A stretch of 64,000 nt of DNA, from the NCBI GenBank assembly GCA_003255065.1, contig QAOA01002889.1, positions 62,001 to 126,000 on the forward strand, given 5' to 3'. This DNA comes from Cercis canadensis. Its lineage: Eukaryota; Streptophyta; Magnoliopsida; Fabales; Fabaceae. The position numbers were made by a program, and so were the translations under genes. Shown here in pieces: positions 1 through 11,944 of the stretch (position 1 is its first letter; the number at the start of each line of letters is the position of its first letter). The notes under the pieces are model-generated. The model made no database searches, was not told where the DNA came from, and saw only the letters and a list, made by a program, of their open reading frames with translations.

Positions 1-132
1 TTAGTCTTTGGGTGTGGTTGTTAGGAGAGAAAATAGGAGGACAGGGAGGGAGGTAGGGTGGAAATTAGCAATGTTTAAAGACACAAGGCATGATCTAAAG
101 CACACGATTAGCTGAGAAGCATATCGCTCTAC

Positions 133-239
133 ATTAGTGATGACCGAAGATGAGATATTGGAGGAAATCAAATCCAATTCTTCATGAAGCTTCAGGAATG
201 GAGTTGATTTCCTCCAATTCTCACATGCGGATTCCACTC
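133..239 (-). ncRNA. MIR2275: miR2275-like hairpin 1 (cluster A)
   Basis: Read on the minus strand this segment folds into a hairpin. 151-175 pairs with 200-223 through about 24 base pairs, with one bulged base (156) and one mismatch. The loop lies around 176-199. The 3' arm, complement of 151-172, contains the core TTTCCTCCAATATCTCA preceded by TTTGA. To my memory it differs from the rice miR2275 3p sequence at one base, and it has the family's usual 22-nt length. With 2-nt overhangs the partner strand would lie at complement(201-221). Weak pairing may extend the stem to about 133 and 239. In known systems miR2275 cuts long non-coding PHAS transcripts and triggers 24-nt phased siRNAs in anthers. 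Expression cannot be seen from the sequence. Confidence 0.78.
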
Positions 240-280
240 TTTGCTCAAAATTCCCTAGCTAACTCTAGTGGGAAACTGAA

Positions 281-352
281 TGAGAGATATTGGAGAAAAT
301 CAATCCGAAGTCTTTTATGTTTCAGAAATGGAATTGATTTCCTCCAGTTTTG
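281..352 (-). ncRNA. miR2275-like hairpin 2 (cluster A), diverged
   Basis: This is the second of three tandem hairpins read on the minus strand. About 284-306 pairs with about 329-350. The candidate mature arm, complement of 283-304, keeps the core CTCCAATATCTC. It differs from hairpin 1 at three positions, including a T in place of a C inside the TTTCCTCC block and a changed 3' terminal base. It may be a weaker or sequence-shifted family member. It lies about 60 bases from hairpin 1 and about 50 from hairpin 3, compact enough for one primary transcript. Confidence 0.65.
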
Positions 353-398
353 GTATGCAGTTTTCACTTTTTTCTAGCCAACTTCAGTGGAAAATGGA

Positions 399-476
399 GA
401 TGAGATATTGGAGGAAATTAAACCCAATCTGGAAAGGAATCAACAAATCTGGGTTTAATTCCCTCCAATTCTCAAC
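399..476 (-). ncRNA. MIR2275: miR2275-like hairpin 3 (cluster A), best stem
   Basis: On the minus strand 401-427 pairs with about 449-474 in a nearly continuous stem of some 28 base pairs. The candidate mature 3p arm is complement(401-422). It begins TTTAA and continues with the full core TTTCCTCCAATATCTCA. The 5' arm contains GAATTGGAGGGAATTAAACC, the pattern expected of the partner strand. It is the first hairpin downstream of the TATA box at 576-582, so it would be the promoter-proximal member of a polycistronic precursor. Confidence 0.75.
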
Positions 477-575
477 TCCAGCTTAGACACTATCGCACAC
501 AGCAGCAAGTGAAAAGGCATAGCTGTGTTGGTGTTTCTGTGGGCTATGGTTCACAAAACTCAGACCAGAATGGGC

Positions 576-582
576 TTTTATA
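576..582 (-). promoter_or_regulatory. TATA box for the miR2275-like cluster
   Basis: The minus strand reads CGCTATAAAAGCCC here, a strong plant TATA element. Transcription would start near 545-550, about 70 bases before hairpin 3, and run leftwards through all three hairpins. No other gene needs a minus-strand promoter at this point. Function is inferred from position only. Confidence 0.5.
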
Positions 583-2300
583 GCGAAAGAGCATGCACAT
601 TTAAGCATGGTGGGCATGATATTGATAGAAGTGGATCATGTAAATTTGTTGCAAAGGACAATTCAGCCTGTACTATGGTCAACATAACCACTTGAAAATG
701 TGCCTGCAGTGAGCATAAGAATGGTATGAAGTGATTTTGCATATGGAAACATTAAAGTATAATTCATCTACAACGGATTCTCTTTATTTAGTAATTTTAT
801 TACTTATTAAATTTTTGAGTACTAGAATTTTGAATTATATGAAACTAATTTGTAAGTTATTTGAATATAAAATTTAATCTTTATACGGCTTATCCAGTAT
901 CCACCAAAAATAGTATGTACAAAGGAAAGCAAACAAATTTGGATCCTGCATTCAACTTTGATGACTTATCATTCATTATCTTTCCTTGGATCACTTAAAT
1001 TATGTTTGAGGGTTGATCTTGGGAAAAGATCTTGAGGAAAAAGAAAGACTATGAAATGAACCAGAACCTACCCCGCTTGCTTGGAAAATGAAAAGGGATG
1101 CCATGGGCCATCATACGTTCTTCCCAATAAAGGAAACAATGAAAGAGGAAAAGAATAATCAACATTTTGGTTCCTTGAAATAGAGTGATTATTTAATAAT
1201 ATCAATAATATTATTGGCCTTAAATTATATGTATTTGATATTGTCTTGCTTATAGTGTCATGGTAAGAAATATTAGTTAAGTAGTTAGGAATCAATTAAT
1301 GAAATGATATTGTAATTTTAGAAATAATAAAGGATAACTTATTAAAATAGATTATTCATAAAAAAAAAACAGATTTTATTATTATTATTTTCCTTTTGGA
1401 AGGAATGGCTATTCCATTTGATGGAGTAGAGGATGATTTTCTTAAAACCCTTTTTTTTTTTTTTTTTTTGAGGTGAATCAATAGAGTTGTAGATTTAATT
1501 GTCAATTTTTACTTCTCTGAATTTTAATGGATTGAAACTTTTATTTTCTTTTATTTATTGTAAAAAGAAAGATATTTTCTAGGTATACTAAGTTGCATTT
1601 GGTAGTTAATTAATTTATTATCTTTAAAAATAAAGCCCAATATACTAAGAAACATAATAAGAGTACATAATAGTTTAAAAAGTGTCCCTTTTACATAAAT
1701 AATTTGTAAATTTATATTATTTAAATTAATTTACCTATTATTTGTCCATTTTATTTTTCTAAAATTCAATTCATCCAAGGCCCTCATGTATTTACATAAT
1801 GAAATTTCTTTTTCTTGTAATCCCTTTGTATTTAATATTGTTTTTTTTTTTTTTTTTCATTNTCATTCAATTTGATATTTGGTTTCGTTCACTTTTTCTT
1901 GGTGTTTTTGGGCACAAGTCACTCTCTACACCCTCGAGATAACTTTTCTTGTTCCCCATTGTCTTCTTTCCCTCCTGTGGATATTGTTTTTGTCCAAACG
2001 CTGCCTACATATTTTCCTTTTAAATAGACAAAGCAGCTGCTAGATTTGGATCCAGTGTCCAACACTCCACTGTGTACCGCTACAAAACTAATCTCCTTCA
2101 TACGATTATCATTAATTGAATACGTGGACAAGTAGCCAGCCAATCCCTAGAAGGGCTTAGCGTGGTTTGTGATGCAGTAGATCCTCTCTAAACAAGCAAG
2201 TGAGTAATGTTTCAAATCCCCAAATTGGACTTATTTGTCCCCCAAAGTTCCGCAAAAGGACAAAACGAGCCATCCCCATCTCAGAGATTTCAGTTGCTGA
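583..2300. other. Intergenic region, PRAF upstream
   Basis: No gene is seen. The stretch is AT-rich with long T tracts (about 1450-1469 and 1841-1858) and one N at 1862 beside a repeated TCATT. The last few hundred bases probably hold the promoter of the PRAF gene, but no clear TATA box stands out. Confidence 0.5.
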
Positions 2301-2359
2301 CGTGGCATTAACCGGCAGAAAACGAAATGTAGGAGCGAGGAACAAACAGTTAAGCTCCT

Positions 2360-2362
<3 letters not shown>

Positions 2363-2395
<33 letters not shown>
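2363..2395. repeat. (GA)n microsatellite in the PRAF 5' region
   Basis: About 16 GA units lie some 720 bases upstream of the PRAF start codon. GA/CT tracts are common in plant 5' leaders and core promoters. Open frames across this tract are repeat artefacts. Confidence 0.9.
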
Positions 2396-2399
<4 letters not shown>

Positions 2400-3111
2400 A
2401 GCGAAAATCTCACAGGAGCGCGCAAGAAAGAAAGAGAGAGGGAAGCGCACGTTAAGGCGCACGTTAACAATCTCTGAAGTTCTGCGGATTCGAGCTGAGA
2501 AAATCGCAGGCATTGGCGTCCAACACTCTTTCCAAATCAGGACCCTGAGTTCTGCAATTTTCTTTGGAGGTTCAAGGAGCCTAGATTCTTAGAAAATGGT
2601 TCACGTACGGCAGATTTCTGAAAGTTTGTTGCATTGTTGGTGATTTTGATTCTCACTGGCCTAGCTCGCCTGCATTTCAATCATTGACCGTGCTTCGCTG
2701 CAAAAACTCGGCAAAAATCGAAGATTTCCCCGGGATTTGAGGTTTATACACATTTCTAGGGTTTCTTTGGAATCTTTGGTGTGTTCTGAGCTGTTATGAG
2801 CTGAATATTATTACTGGACGCTCTTCTGGTGACATTCTGAGGAGTATTTTCCGTGGTACTAAGAATGTAAAAGGCGTTTTGGCTCGACTTCATGAGCTGC
2901 GGCTCTTGGCTTTAAGGTCCTTTTCGTAGTAATGGGGTAGATAAAGGAGCTCTTCTCTTGTTATCATATTTCTACTACTGAATTTAAGTACAGTGTTTCA
3001 ATTTTCATGGGGAGAGTTTGGAAATTGTTTTATGGTATCCATTTTATTTTGGGCTGTTGTTCAAATGGGTATTGGGTTCACTCCTGGGAAGCACCTGATA
3101 TTGCAACTTGA

Positions 3112-6100
3112 ATGGCTGATCCTCAGAGGACGGGTGTCGGCGAGAGGGATATCGAGCAGGTTAATGATTGCTTTCTGTAGCTTTGCCAGTGAATATAAAT
3201 TAGTTTACGAATATTATTGCCGCAACGTGCAAGGAAGTGTATGTTACTGCTGAATTCTTATTATATGCATTTTTAATTTGTTTTTACGGAAGAAGCAATT
3301 CACAAAAAAAGCACATGATATATTATTGAATTAGGTGGCTTATTTCAAGTGTCACTGACCTAGAATAAATGTTTCTCTCTTATCTTGTCAAGTTTCAAAT
3401 CCAAACCTCGAATGGTACAGATTAATTTCTTTCATGTTTAATGTAGTCATCTTTTACTTGTTGTTCTTCATGTTCTTCTTCTTCTTAGTGTGTATTTAAG
3501 TATGTATAGGATATCTTGTATAAAAGTTCATAAACTTCTCTCAAGTGACAATTATTTCTTCTTAGTCCGTTTTTGTTATATTTTTTATTAACTGACACAT
3601 CTTTAATGGTATGGATACTTTAGTCGTTGTTCTTCTTTGCTGACTTAAGGGGATGTTGAAGCTGTCTTTCCCCATGCTTCAGTTGTTTTGCAGTTATAGT
3701 ATCATCCTCTTATACAGACACCTTACTTTCATGTTCAATTTCTAGGCCATTACATATCTTAAAAAAGGCGCATATCTGCTAAAGTACGGACGCAGAGGGA
3801 AGCCAAAGTTCTGCCCATTTAGGCTTTCCAATGTAAGTTGCTGTGCCTTTCCCCATCTGAGAATTTTATATTACCCATCAAATGATGTGACATAAAAGTT
3901 TAGCTAATGGAAAGTGATTAACATAAGCACAACTTGTTTCTATGTCTATTTCCTGAAATATTGGCCTTGCAAACATTCCTTAAGAGGGATATACAATTTA
4001 GCTACTTGCTTTGTGGATCTTTGTTATACACCTCTATGATCCATGACAACAACAAAATCAACATGATAATGGAGTTACAGGGTTCATAGTGATAGATAGT
4101 AAAAAGAACAGGTTGAAGTTAAACATTGTAGAAGTGTAAAGCATTAAATAATATAACAAACATATTTTTAGGAGAAGAAAGAAGATATATGTATGCAATT
4201 CATGTGGATTTGGATTAAAAGATTTGGACATCTATTATTTAATATTTTGCAAAAAATCCTCTGAATTATTTTATATTCATTTTATTACCAATTCACTGAT
4301 GTGACATTAGTCAAGATCATTTTCTCATTGGTTTCTTTGTTCTCTTCTTTTTTGACTGGGACAGGAAAAGAGGGAATGAGCAGTGGTAGTTTCCAATTTT
4401 TACTTCTTTCATAGCTTGATTATTGCACCATTTAATATGAAGTTGGTCAACACCAAAGTCATTTCCTGAAAGTTATATTCCAGTAATGAACAATAGTTGT
4501 AATATGGTGTGCCGAAACTATGTTTGACATCTTGGAAGAAGAAAAGAACAAAGGCAATTTCATTAGATGCATTGTGTCAGTGATAGTATAATATAAGATT
4601 TCATGTATCGGTTCTTGAGCATTACACTTAAACTTTTGCCAGGAACATCCAAATTCACATTATCAACTAGGGATGTTTAAAGCATCCTGTTCATCATATA
4701 AATTTTTTAAAAGCATGACGTTTTATGTTCTGTTCAATTCAATACTTTTGGTTTTGTGTTCAGGACGAGTCTCTACTTATATGGTACTCTGGGAAGGAGG
4801 AGAAACAGATTAAGCTCAGTACTGTCTCAAAGATTATTCCTGGGCAGCGAACTGTAAGTTTGTATAATCAAATTTTATTTCTTCAGAAAATCCCAGAGAC
4901 TATTTTCTCAAACTAATACTAGATGCATCTATCTTCTTTTTATTTTTTCATAAAAACTAGATGCCTCTATCAGAAGATTCAGAACTTCAATTATAGCCTT
5001 GATATGCCTATGCCTGTGTTCAGTACTTCATTCTGAAGGAATTTTACTCTTCATCGTTTAATCATTATAGATATAGTTGGAAAATGCACATCTCTATGGT
5101 TGAACCTTAAAGCTATAATATTATCATCAGTTTACTCCTCAATTCTCACAACTTCGATTTGGTGTTACTGTGCAGTCCACATTTCAGCGGTATCCTCGGC
5201 CTGAAAAGGAATATCAATCGTTTTCTCTTATATATAATGATAGGTCCTTGGATTTGGTGCGTGTTCTTTCTACATTTGAGATTGTTATGCCAGTGAAAGA
5301 GTCATTTAATGAATATTGTCTCATCTTTTTTGCTTCTCTTGCTGACCTAATCATGAATATCTAATCTGATAATACTTTTAAGTGGTGGTTTGAGTGAGAT
5401 ATGAGAGTTTATACCTTGTAAGTTTCATAATTTGATTGGAAATTTATGGACAGATATGTAAGGACAAGGATGAAGCAGAAATTTGGTTTGTCGGTCTTAA
5501 GGCATTAGTTACTCGAGGTAACACTCGTAAGTGGAGACATGACGCAAGATCTGACAACATGTTTTCTGATAGTCCACAATCTCGCTCTCGAAGAACTACT
5601 CCATCGATTACACCATTTGTCTGTAGCAGTGGCTTTCTTTTTCTTTTGTTTCATGAAGTTGAGATAATTTATTACACATTTATGGCTGCTATTAATCTTT
5701 TCTTTTCTAACTTTCAACTACAGGATCCAGGAGATACTGAAGGAGTTCCTTTTGATGCTTCTTCACAAAATAGATTGGGAAAGGCTTTCTCTGAAATAAT
5801 TTCATTTACTGCAACTGGCAAAGCTTCCAGTCAATCCGAATCAATTGCAAATTCATCTTTATCCTCTGGGTCTGTGGAGAATTCAAATAATCGAAACTCT
5901 GCAGCAGAGGCATTTCGAGTTAGTCTATCAAGTGCTGTAAGTTCATCCAGCCAGGGTTCTTACCATGAAGATTTTGATGCCTTAGGTGATATTTTCATTT
6001 GGGGAGAATGCGTTGGTGATGGAATGCTTGGTGGTGGTGTGCATAGAGTTGGAACCTTATCTAGCTCTGTTATTGATGCATTTCTCCCCAAGGCATTGGA

Positions 6101-9100
6101 ATCAAAAGTAGTTCTAGATGTTCATAGTATTGCCTGTGGTTACAAACATGCTGTTCTAGTTACCAAGCAAGGAGAGATATTTAGTTGGGGAGAGGAGTCT
6201 GGAGGTAGGCTTGGGCATGGTGTAGAAACAGATGTTTCCCACCCTAAGCTCATTGACACTCTTAGTGGCATGAATATTGAGTTAGTAGCATGTGGGGAAT
6301 ATCATACTTGTGCTGTTACATTTTCTGGGGATCTTTATACGTGGGGTGATGGTACTCACAATTCCGGTTTACTTGGGCATGGAACTGAAGCCAGTCATTG
6401 GATTCCTAAGAAGGTAAGTGGTAACATGGAGGGCGTACATGTATCATATGTATCTTGTGGACCTTGGCACACAGCTATTGTAACATCAGCTGGTCAGTTA
6501 TTTACATTTGGGGATGGATCTTTTGGTACATTAGGCCACGGAGATCATAGTAGCACAAATATTCCTCGTGAAGTAGAAACTTTGAAAGGGTTGAAAACAA
6601 CCAAGGTTTCCTGTGGTGTTTGGCACACTGCTGCAGTTGTTGAGGTGATAAATGAATCTATGGAATCTTCTGGGGGCTCTCCTATTGGGAAATTGTTCAC
6701 CTGGGGGGATGGAGATAAAGGCCGACTAGGACATGGTGATAAGGAACCTAGACTAGTTCCTGAATGCGTAACTGCTTTGGATAATGAAAATATTTGTCGA
6801 GTGGCTTGTGGCCACAATCTTACAATTGCTTTGACAACCTCAGGACGTGTATATACAATGGGCAGTACTGCTTATGGACAACTTGGCAATCCTGCAGCTG
6901 ATGGAAATGTCCCTACACGTGTTGAAGGTAAAATTGCTGACAGTTTTATAGAAGATATTGCTTGTGGTTCTTATCATGTTGCCATCTTGACTTCCAAGAC
7001 AGAGGTTTACACCTGGGGGAAGGGTTCAAATGGGCAGTTAGGTCATGGAGACATTGATCACAGAAATACACCCACACTTGTTGAAATTTTAAAAGATAAG
7101 CAAGTGAAGAGTGTTGTTTGTGGATCAAACTTTACTGCTGTTGTATGCCTTCATAAATGGGTATCGGGTGCTGACCATTCTTTGTGCTCTGGTTGTCATA
7201 ATCCGTTTGGATTCAGAAGAAAGCGCCATAATTGTTACAACTGTGGACTAGTTTTTTGCAAAGCATGCAGCAGTAGAAAATCTACTAAAGCTTCTCTTGC
7301 TCCAAATGCCAACAAGCCATATCGTGTTTGTGATGATTGTTATTCTAAACTTAAGAAAGCGGCAGAATCCATTTCCTTGGGGCAAACTCCTACCTCAAGA
7401 AGTGGAAGTACAAATGACTTGAAGGCTACTAAATTACAGGGAACAATATCAAGGCTTTCATCTTTTGGTTCTATCCTTCAAGGGGAAAGCAGACAGGCAA
7501 AGCCTCCAGAATCACATGACAGCCACATTTTTCCGGCTTTGAATGGAAAATTACAGTTGGGCAGTTTTACTCCTTCAAAAACATCAAATTCTCTTGCTGG
7601 AGCATCATCAAGGAAACCCCTTTCAATTTCTATGCCTTCTACTAGATTAGCTTCTCGAGCAACATCTCCAATTTCGACAAAGTCAAGTCCGCGGCAGTCT
7701 TACGAAGATATCCATGATGAGTCTAAGCAAAGAAATGAGATTCTAAATCAGGAAGTTACAAGTTTAAGGGCACAGGTAAGCCTGATGAAAAATGACTGCT
7801 TCAAGAATTCATCCTTCTGTAGAACCTCTTTATGAATCGCTATAAAAATTTAGCTTTATATGTGATGGATGTATTCCCTTTCTGTGACCAACCTTGTCTT
7901 TTAAGAACAGAAGGGTTGGGTGAAATTTCAGATTCTATATGTTGTGGGTTACTCTATGCTTATTGTCTGTTAAATCCCCCAAAAATATAATAGAAGTAAT
8001 AAAGCATAAAGAAAAAGGGCTTCTAGTTTTATTTTATCAAAAGGAAAAGGAAAAGAAAAATGATGCTAATAATTAGTTTTCTCATGATGTTTCTGAATGG
8101 TGATGAATCAGGCATTGCTGCCTCTTGCCTAGGTTTTTTCCCTCCTGGAACTATTCGAAGAGGATTTTTCACATCATATTTGCATTGGGCCTGATAGGTT
8201 GAAGAAATCTTAATTTGGATGAAATTGTTGATTTATGGCGAGAAACTTCCTAAAGTTTTATTGCTTTCAATTTTGGAAATATCATTTTGATTATTCAGTT
8301 GTGAACCATAAACTTGCTGAAGATGCTTGAAGCATACTCAGCTCAGGACTGATCAAATATACTATTTAGGTTGAAGATCTTACTCGTAAATCCAAAAGAC
8401 TTGAGGCTGAGCTTGAAAGGACATCAAAGCAATTGAAAGAAGTCACTGCGGTAGCTGCAGATGAAGCTGAAAAATGTAAATCTGCCAAAGAGGTGATAAA
8501 GTCATTGACTGCTCAGGTTGTGTATTCTTCTTTCATCAGGGTTTTTATCTCTTCATTTCATTCTTTATTTTAAGTAGTAGCAACCAAGGTTAAATTTTGT
8601 TCATTCTCTTCATGGATGTGAAGTAACTGTGCTTGCATGGTAGATCTAGAACTAAATACTTTTGGCGGCCTAATTTAAGATTGAAAATGATAATTAAAAT
8701 ATATAATGGAACCTTAGAAGAAATAACCAACATATTTGAAAATAATACAGGGTGTTTGAAAATAATTTTGATGAAAAATGTAATACTTTTATAATCTTTG
8801 TCTTGTGGTCATCTAGAGGAGCACGATTGGAAGAGAGCTATCGAATTGTCAAGTTTGTTATCCCTTGATTAGTTACTACTGATGTTGTGGATGGTTGTTT
8901 TGCAGTTGAAGGAAATTGTGCAAAAACTGCCAGAAGGACATGCCAACTCCAGTCCAGACTTCTATACTGGAACCAGGATTCAAAACCAGTCCCTAGATGA
9001 GAATCATATAACGAACATAGTCACTCCTGAAGCTGGGTCAGACAGCAATGCAGCAAATCGAATATTGCCTAATGGTACCAAAACACCTAGTGGAAAATCA

Positions 9101-9896
9101 GAGTGGGTGGTGCAAGATGAACCTGGTGTATACATAAGTTTGACCTCCTTGCCAGGTGGTGTTAATGAACTTAAACGTGTTCGCTTCAGGTATCTATGGT
9201 TTTCCACCATCTAATTATTGATATATGTCCAAACTTAACTCAATCTCTTAGTTGCCTTTTGCACAGGCCTTATCTTCCAAATAAAATTTCTTAAATAATT
9301 TTTTTTTCTGAAATAACAATGTTAACTGAATTTTTATTCTATTGCATCCCTTGTATGTCAAATCAAGCTTTAGATCTGCAATTGCTCATTCCATTGATTT
9401 ATTTGCCAGACCCTCTGGTATATGGTTAAGCAAAGATTAATTAGATTATCTATGTAAGAAGATTTGAAGTTCCGTACAATTTTACCTGAACTAAATAGAT
9501 CAAGGCAAAGATGGGCCTTGGAAAATCCTCAAGATTTATAATCCATAGTTTAACCAATCAGTACTTCTGTCAACAGAAGTAAGAAGGGGGTGATAGGTTT
9601 TAGCACTGCACTTGGGGCTAACTGGTGGTGTAGGATGAACCTCTTTTGTCTATAACCCAACTACTAAAGCTACTTGGTGTGCTATGATGTTATGGAATCA
9701 ATCTAAATGCATATAATTCTATTTTAGTCTTTGTCAATCTTATTCAAGTCCTTGATACCCAAATGAAAGAGAACATAACAATCAAAACTTATGTGTTCTT
9801 TGCAGTCGGAGACATTTCACAGAAGAACAAGCTGAGAAGTGGTGGGCTGAAAATGGAACCAAAGTATTGGAGCGGCACAATATAATTGCTTCCTAG
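3112..9896 (+). CDS. PH, RCC1-repeat, FYVE and BRX domain protein (PRAF type)
   Basis: Nine coding exons join in frame at GT-AG sites: 3112-3159, 3746-3832, 4764-4853, 5176-5256, 5454-5618, 5724-7775, 8370-8516, 8906-9189 and 9806-9896, giving 1014 residues. An N-terminal PH domain (about 17-125) is followed by seven RCC1 repeats (about 242-630) rich in WGDG and ACG/SCG motifs. A FYVE zinc finger (about 636-700) has all eight cysteines and the variant motif RKRHNCYNCG. A Ser-rich linker and a coiled coil (about 810-890) precede a C-terminal BRX domain with GVYISLTSLPGGVNELKRVR. The family is thought to bind phosphoinositides and to act as a Rab/Ran-type exchange factor or scaffold at membranes. 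The start chosen gives MADPQRTG, the usual family opening. Length fits the shorter At1g69710/At1g65920-like members rather than PRAF1. A GA-rich leader begins near 2350; whether the 5'UTR is spliced is not clear. Confidence 0.95.
5619..5723 (+). other. In-frame, stop-free intron in the PRAF gene
   Basis: This short intron is exactly 105 bases and has no stop in the reading frame. Its donor, GTCTGT, is weak. Retention would add 35 mostly hydrophobic residues between the PH domain and the RCC1 propeller. Family alignment from memory (SPF followed by DPGDTEG) supports removal as the standard form. Confidence 0.7.
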
Positions 9897-10406
9897 AATG
9901 GAGCAAAAGCACCCGTTCCCTTCAAACAAAAGGCCGCTTCAGTGGATATTCTGTGGCCCTGTAGAAACTGTAAATTCTTTTCCCTTCTCCCTCCCCCTTT
10001 CCAAACTATCAAAAATCTTTTGTCTGAATACAGGTAGAATATGGAATTAGGTAAACACATAGGAAGAGAATATTTAATTTTCCAGAAAGGTTCCAATTGG
10101 GAAAAAAAAGATAAAGAAAAAAGAAGAGAGAGCAAACAGGAGGAAGAAGAGCTGCTTTTCTGTGCTTGTTGACAAGTATTAGCTGCATTACAACTGGGTC
10201 TATATTTTGTCTGTACAACAGAGCAAATGCGTGCATTTTTTTGTTTGGCCCATTGTATAGCAACTTGTCTTAGGAAAATCTAGGCGACCTATTGTGCTTT
10301 TTGTCGATGTGCACATCCCTTAATTTTGGTTGTTTCTCTGGGACAAGGTAATGCTGCTTCCGTCCAGCATTGCATTGGCATGGCTCTGCACATCCTTGCT
10401 TGTATC

Positions 10407-11423
10407 CAAGGGCGAATTTAGAAATCTTATATAGTGAGGGCAACATATATTCAAACATAAAAAATTAATATCTTTTTTACCTTAAATAGAATATACCTCC
10501 AACCATGTATGATATTAATTAGTCTATTAGATAAAAAGTCTCATTTATTTATACTAACTTTTCTCTTTAATGGATGGTGGAGATTATTTCAAATGGACAG
10601 CAAGGATTGAGCTTTGAAAGTTTCTCATCTCTTCTCTTCCAAAATATCTAAGAAAAATTTATGTATATATAAAAAAAATTAAAGGAAAATGAATAATATA
10701 TTTACATATTAATACTTTTTTAAAATATTTTCTTTCCATTTTGTCTTGACTAAATCTTTCTTTTATAAATTTGACTAAATTCACTTAATTTTTTTGGGGC
10801 TTATGCTTTTGTTTATTAAAAAAATATGAGATTCATGTGATATTTAAATTTAATTATAATTTTAGTTCTTTTATTTTATTTAAATAAATAATTTAGTCTC
10901 TTCATTCAATTAATTATTATTTTTTCAGGTAGTTTAATTAAATCTATCTAAAATTACAATTAAATAAAAAAAAAGGGAAAAAAAAAAAGCCTGAATAGAA
11001 CCACAGAGAAAGAGAACAGAGCATGGGAGAGAAAGAGAACCATAGGGAGAAAGAACCTGGTTAGAGTGAAAGAGTATCAAATAAAGATGGAGACAGAGTT
11101 AGAAAGAGGAATAAAAATAGAGACCCCTAAGCAGGGAGAAAGGAAGCAGATCGAGAAACAGGAATTGAAATTTCAGATTTAGTTTGGGGGTAATCCTTTC
11201 TCTCCTTACTTCTGCCTCCTTTATGAATATGTGCTAAGTAAAGGAAAAAAAAAAAAAAAGATCTGAATTTGCTCTTCCATGGTTGCGAGTGATATATGAG
11301 GAAAAGCTTGGAAGCTATGGCGTTTGGTGGGGGCAACTTTGTTAAATGATATATAACCATTGAAAATTATTTCATGTTGTGGGGCCAAATGCCCTCACAT
11401 CCTTGTACATAGATCTGTCACTG
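10407..11423. mobile_element. hAT-like non-autonomous element
   Basis: An 8-base direct repeat, CTTGTATC, lies at 10399-10406 and 11424-11431. It encloses about 1.0 kb whose ends are imperfect inverted repeats: CAAGGGCGAATTTAG on the left against CAGTGACAGATCTATG on the complement of the right. Both ends also carry GTGAGGGCA slightly further in. An 8-bp target duplication with CA...TG termini is the hAT signature. No transposase frame is present. It sits just past the 3' end of the PRAF gene. Confidence 0.55.
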
Positions 11424-11944
11424 CTTGTATCATTCTCATTGGGTGTAAATCAAAGGTCCTTTTTTGCACTTCTAATTTTTGATAACATTGCAGTTAATTT
11501 TCATGCTATTGTGTTATTAGTCTTTTTTATTTTTTTTGGTAAACATGTCCGCATGTGAGATAATTCTGCTAAAAGAATTCATTACTCTTTCTCGTTATAA
11601 ATTTTTCAATCGAAAGGTACCCTTTAGCAATTTCTGGGAAATAAATTCCAATTCTCCTGGTGGGGTTTACTTCTCTTCTGCCCAATTAGGCAATCATCCT
11701 GATTCCTACAACAGTTATTGATCCAAGGCGAGATTAATTGAGCAATGCCAGAACCACATAAACTCTCATGTGTGCAGTGTCTAGCTTGAAGGTGAAAAGA
11801 AGGCAATTAGCTGTATTCAGTGTCCTTTGACATGTTGATCACATGTGCTCCCTCCTCTCCCATATATGCCATGTGCAGGCTGAGTTACTGCAATGAACAT
11901 GAAGTCGCTCCCATATCCACCCAGTTGAATTCTCACTCTCACCC

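Noticed and set aside
150..377. Plus-strand coding frames across 150-486
   Set aside because: They are translations of miRNA hairpin repeats with internal symmetry and carry no domain.
150..480. Cluster A as an ordinary inverted-repeat MITE
   Set aside because: The conserved 22-nt arm with miR2275 sequence, the short stems of about 25 base pairs repeated three times and the upstream TATA box fit a miRNA cluster better. No terminal repeats with target duplication were found. This remains the main alternative.
2200..2592. 130-codon frame across the GA repeat
   Set aside because: The frame exists because GA repeats have no stops. The real gene starts at 3112 in a clear PH-domain context.
5436..5453. 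ATG at 5436 as start of a 799-residue PRAF-like protein
   Set aside because: It lies in an intron just before the acceptor at 5453. The true gene has four earlier exons encoding the PH domain.
7776..7835. C-terminal end of the long frame beyond 7775
   Set aside because: A GTAAGC donor at 7776 leads to exon 7 at 8370, which restores the coiled coil and BRX domain.
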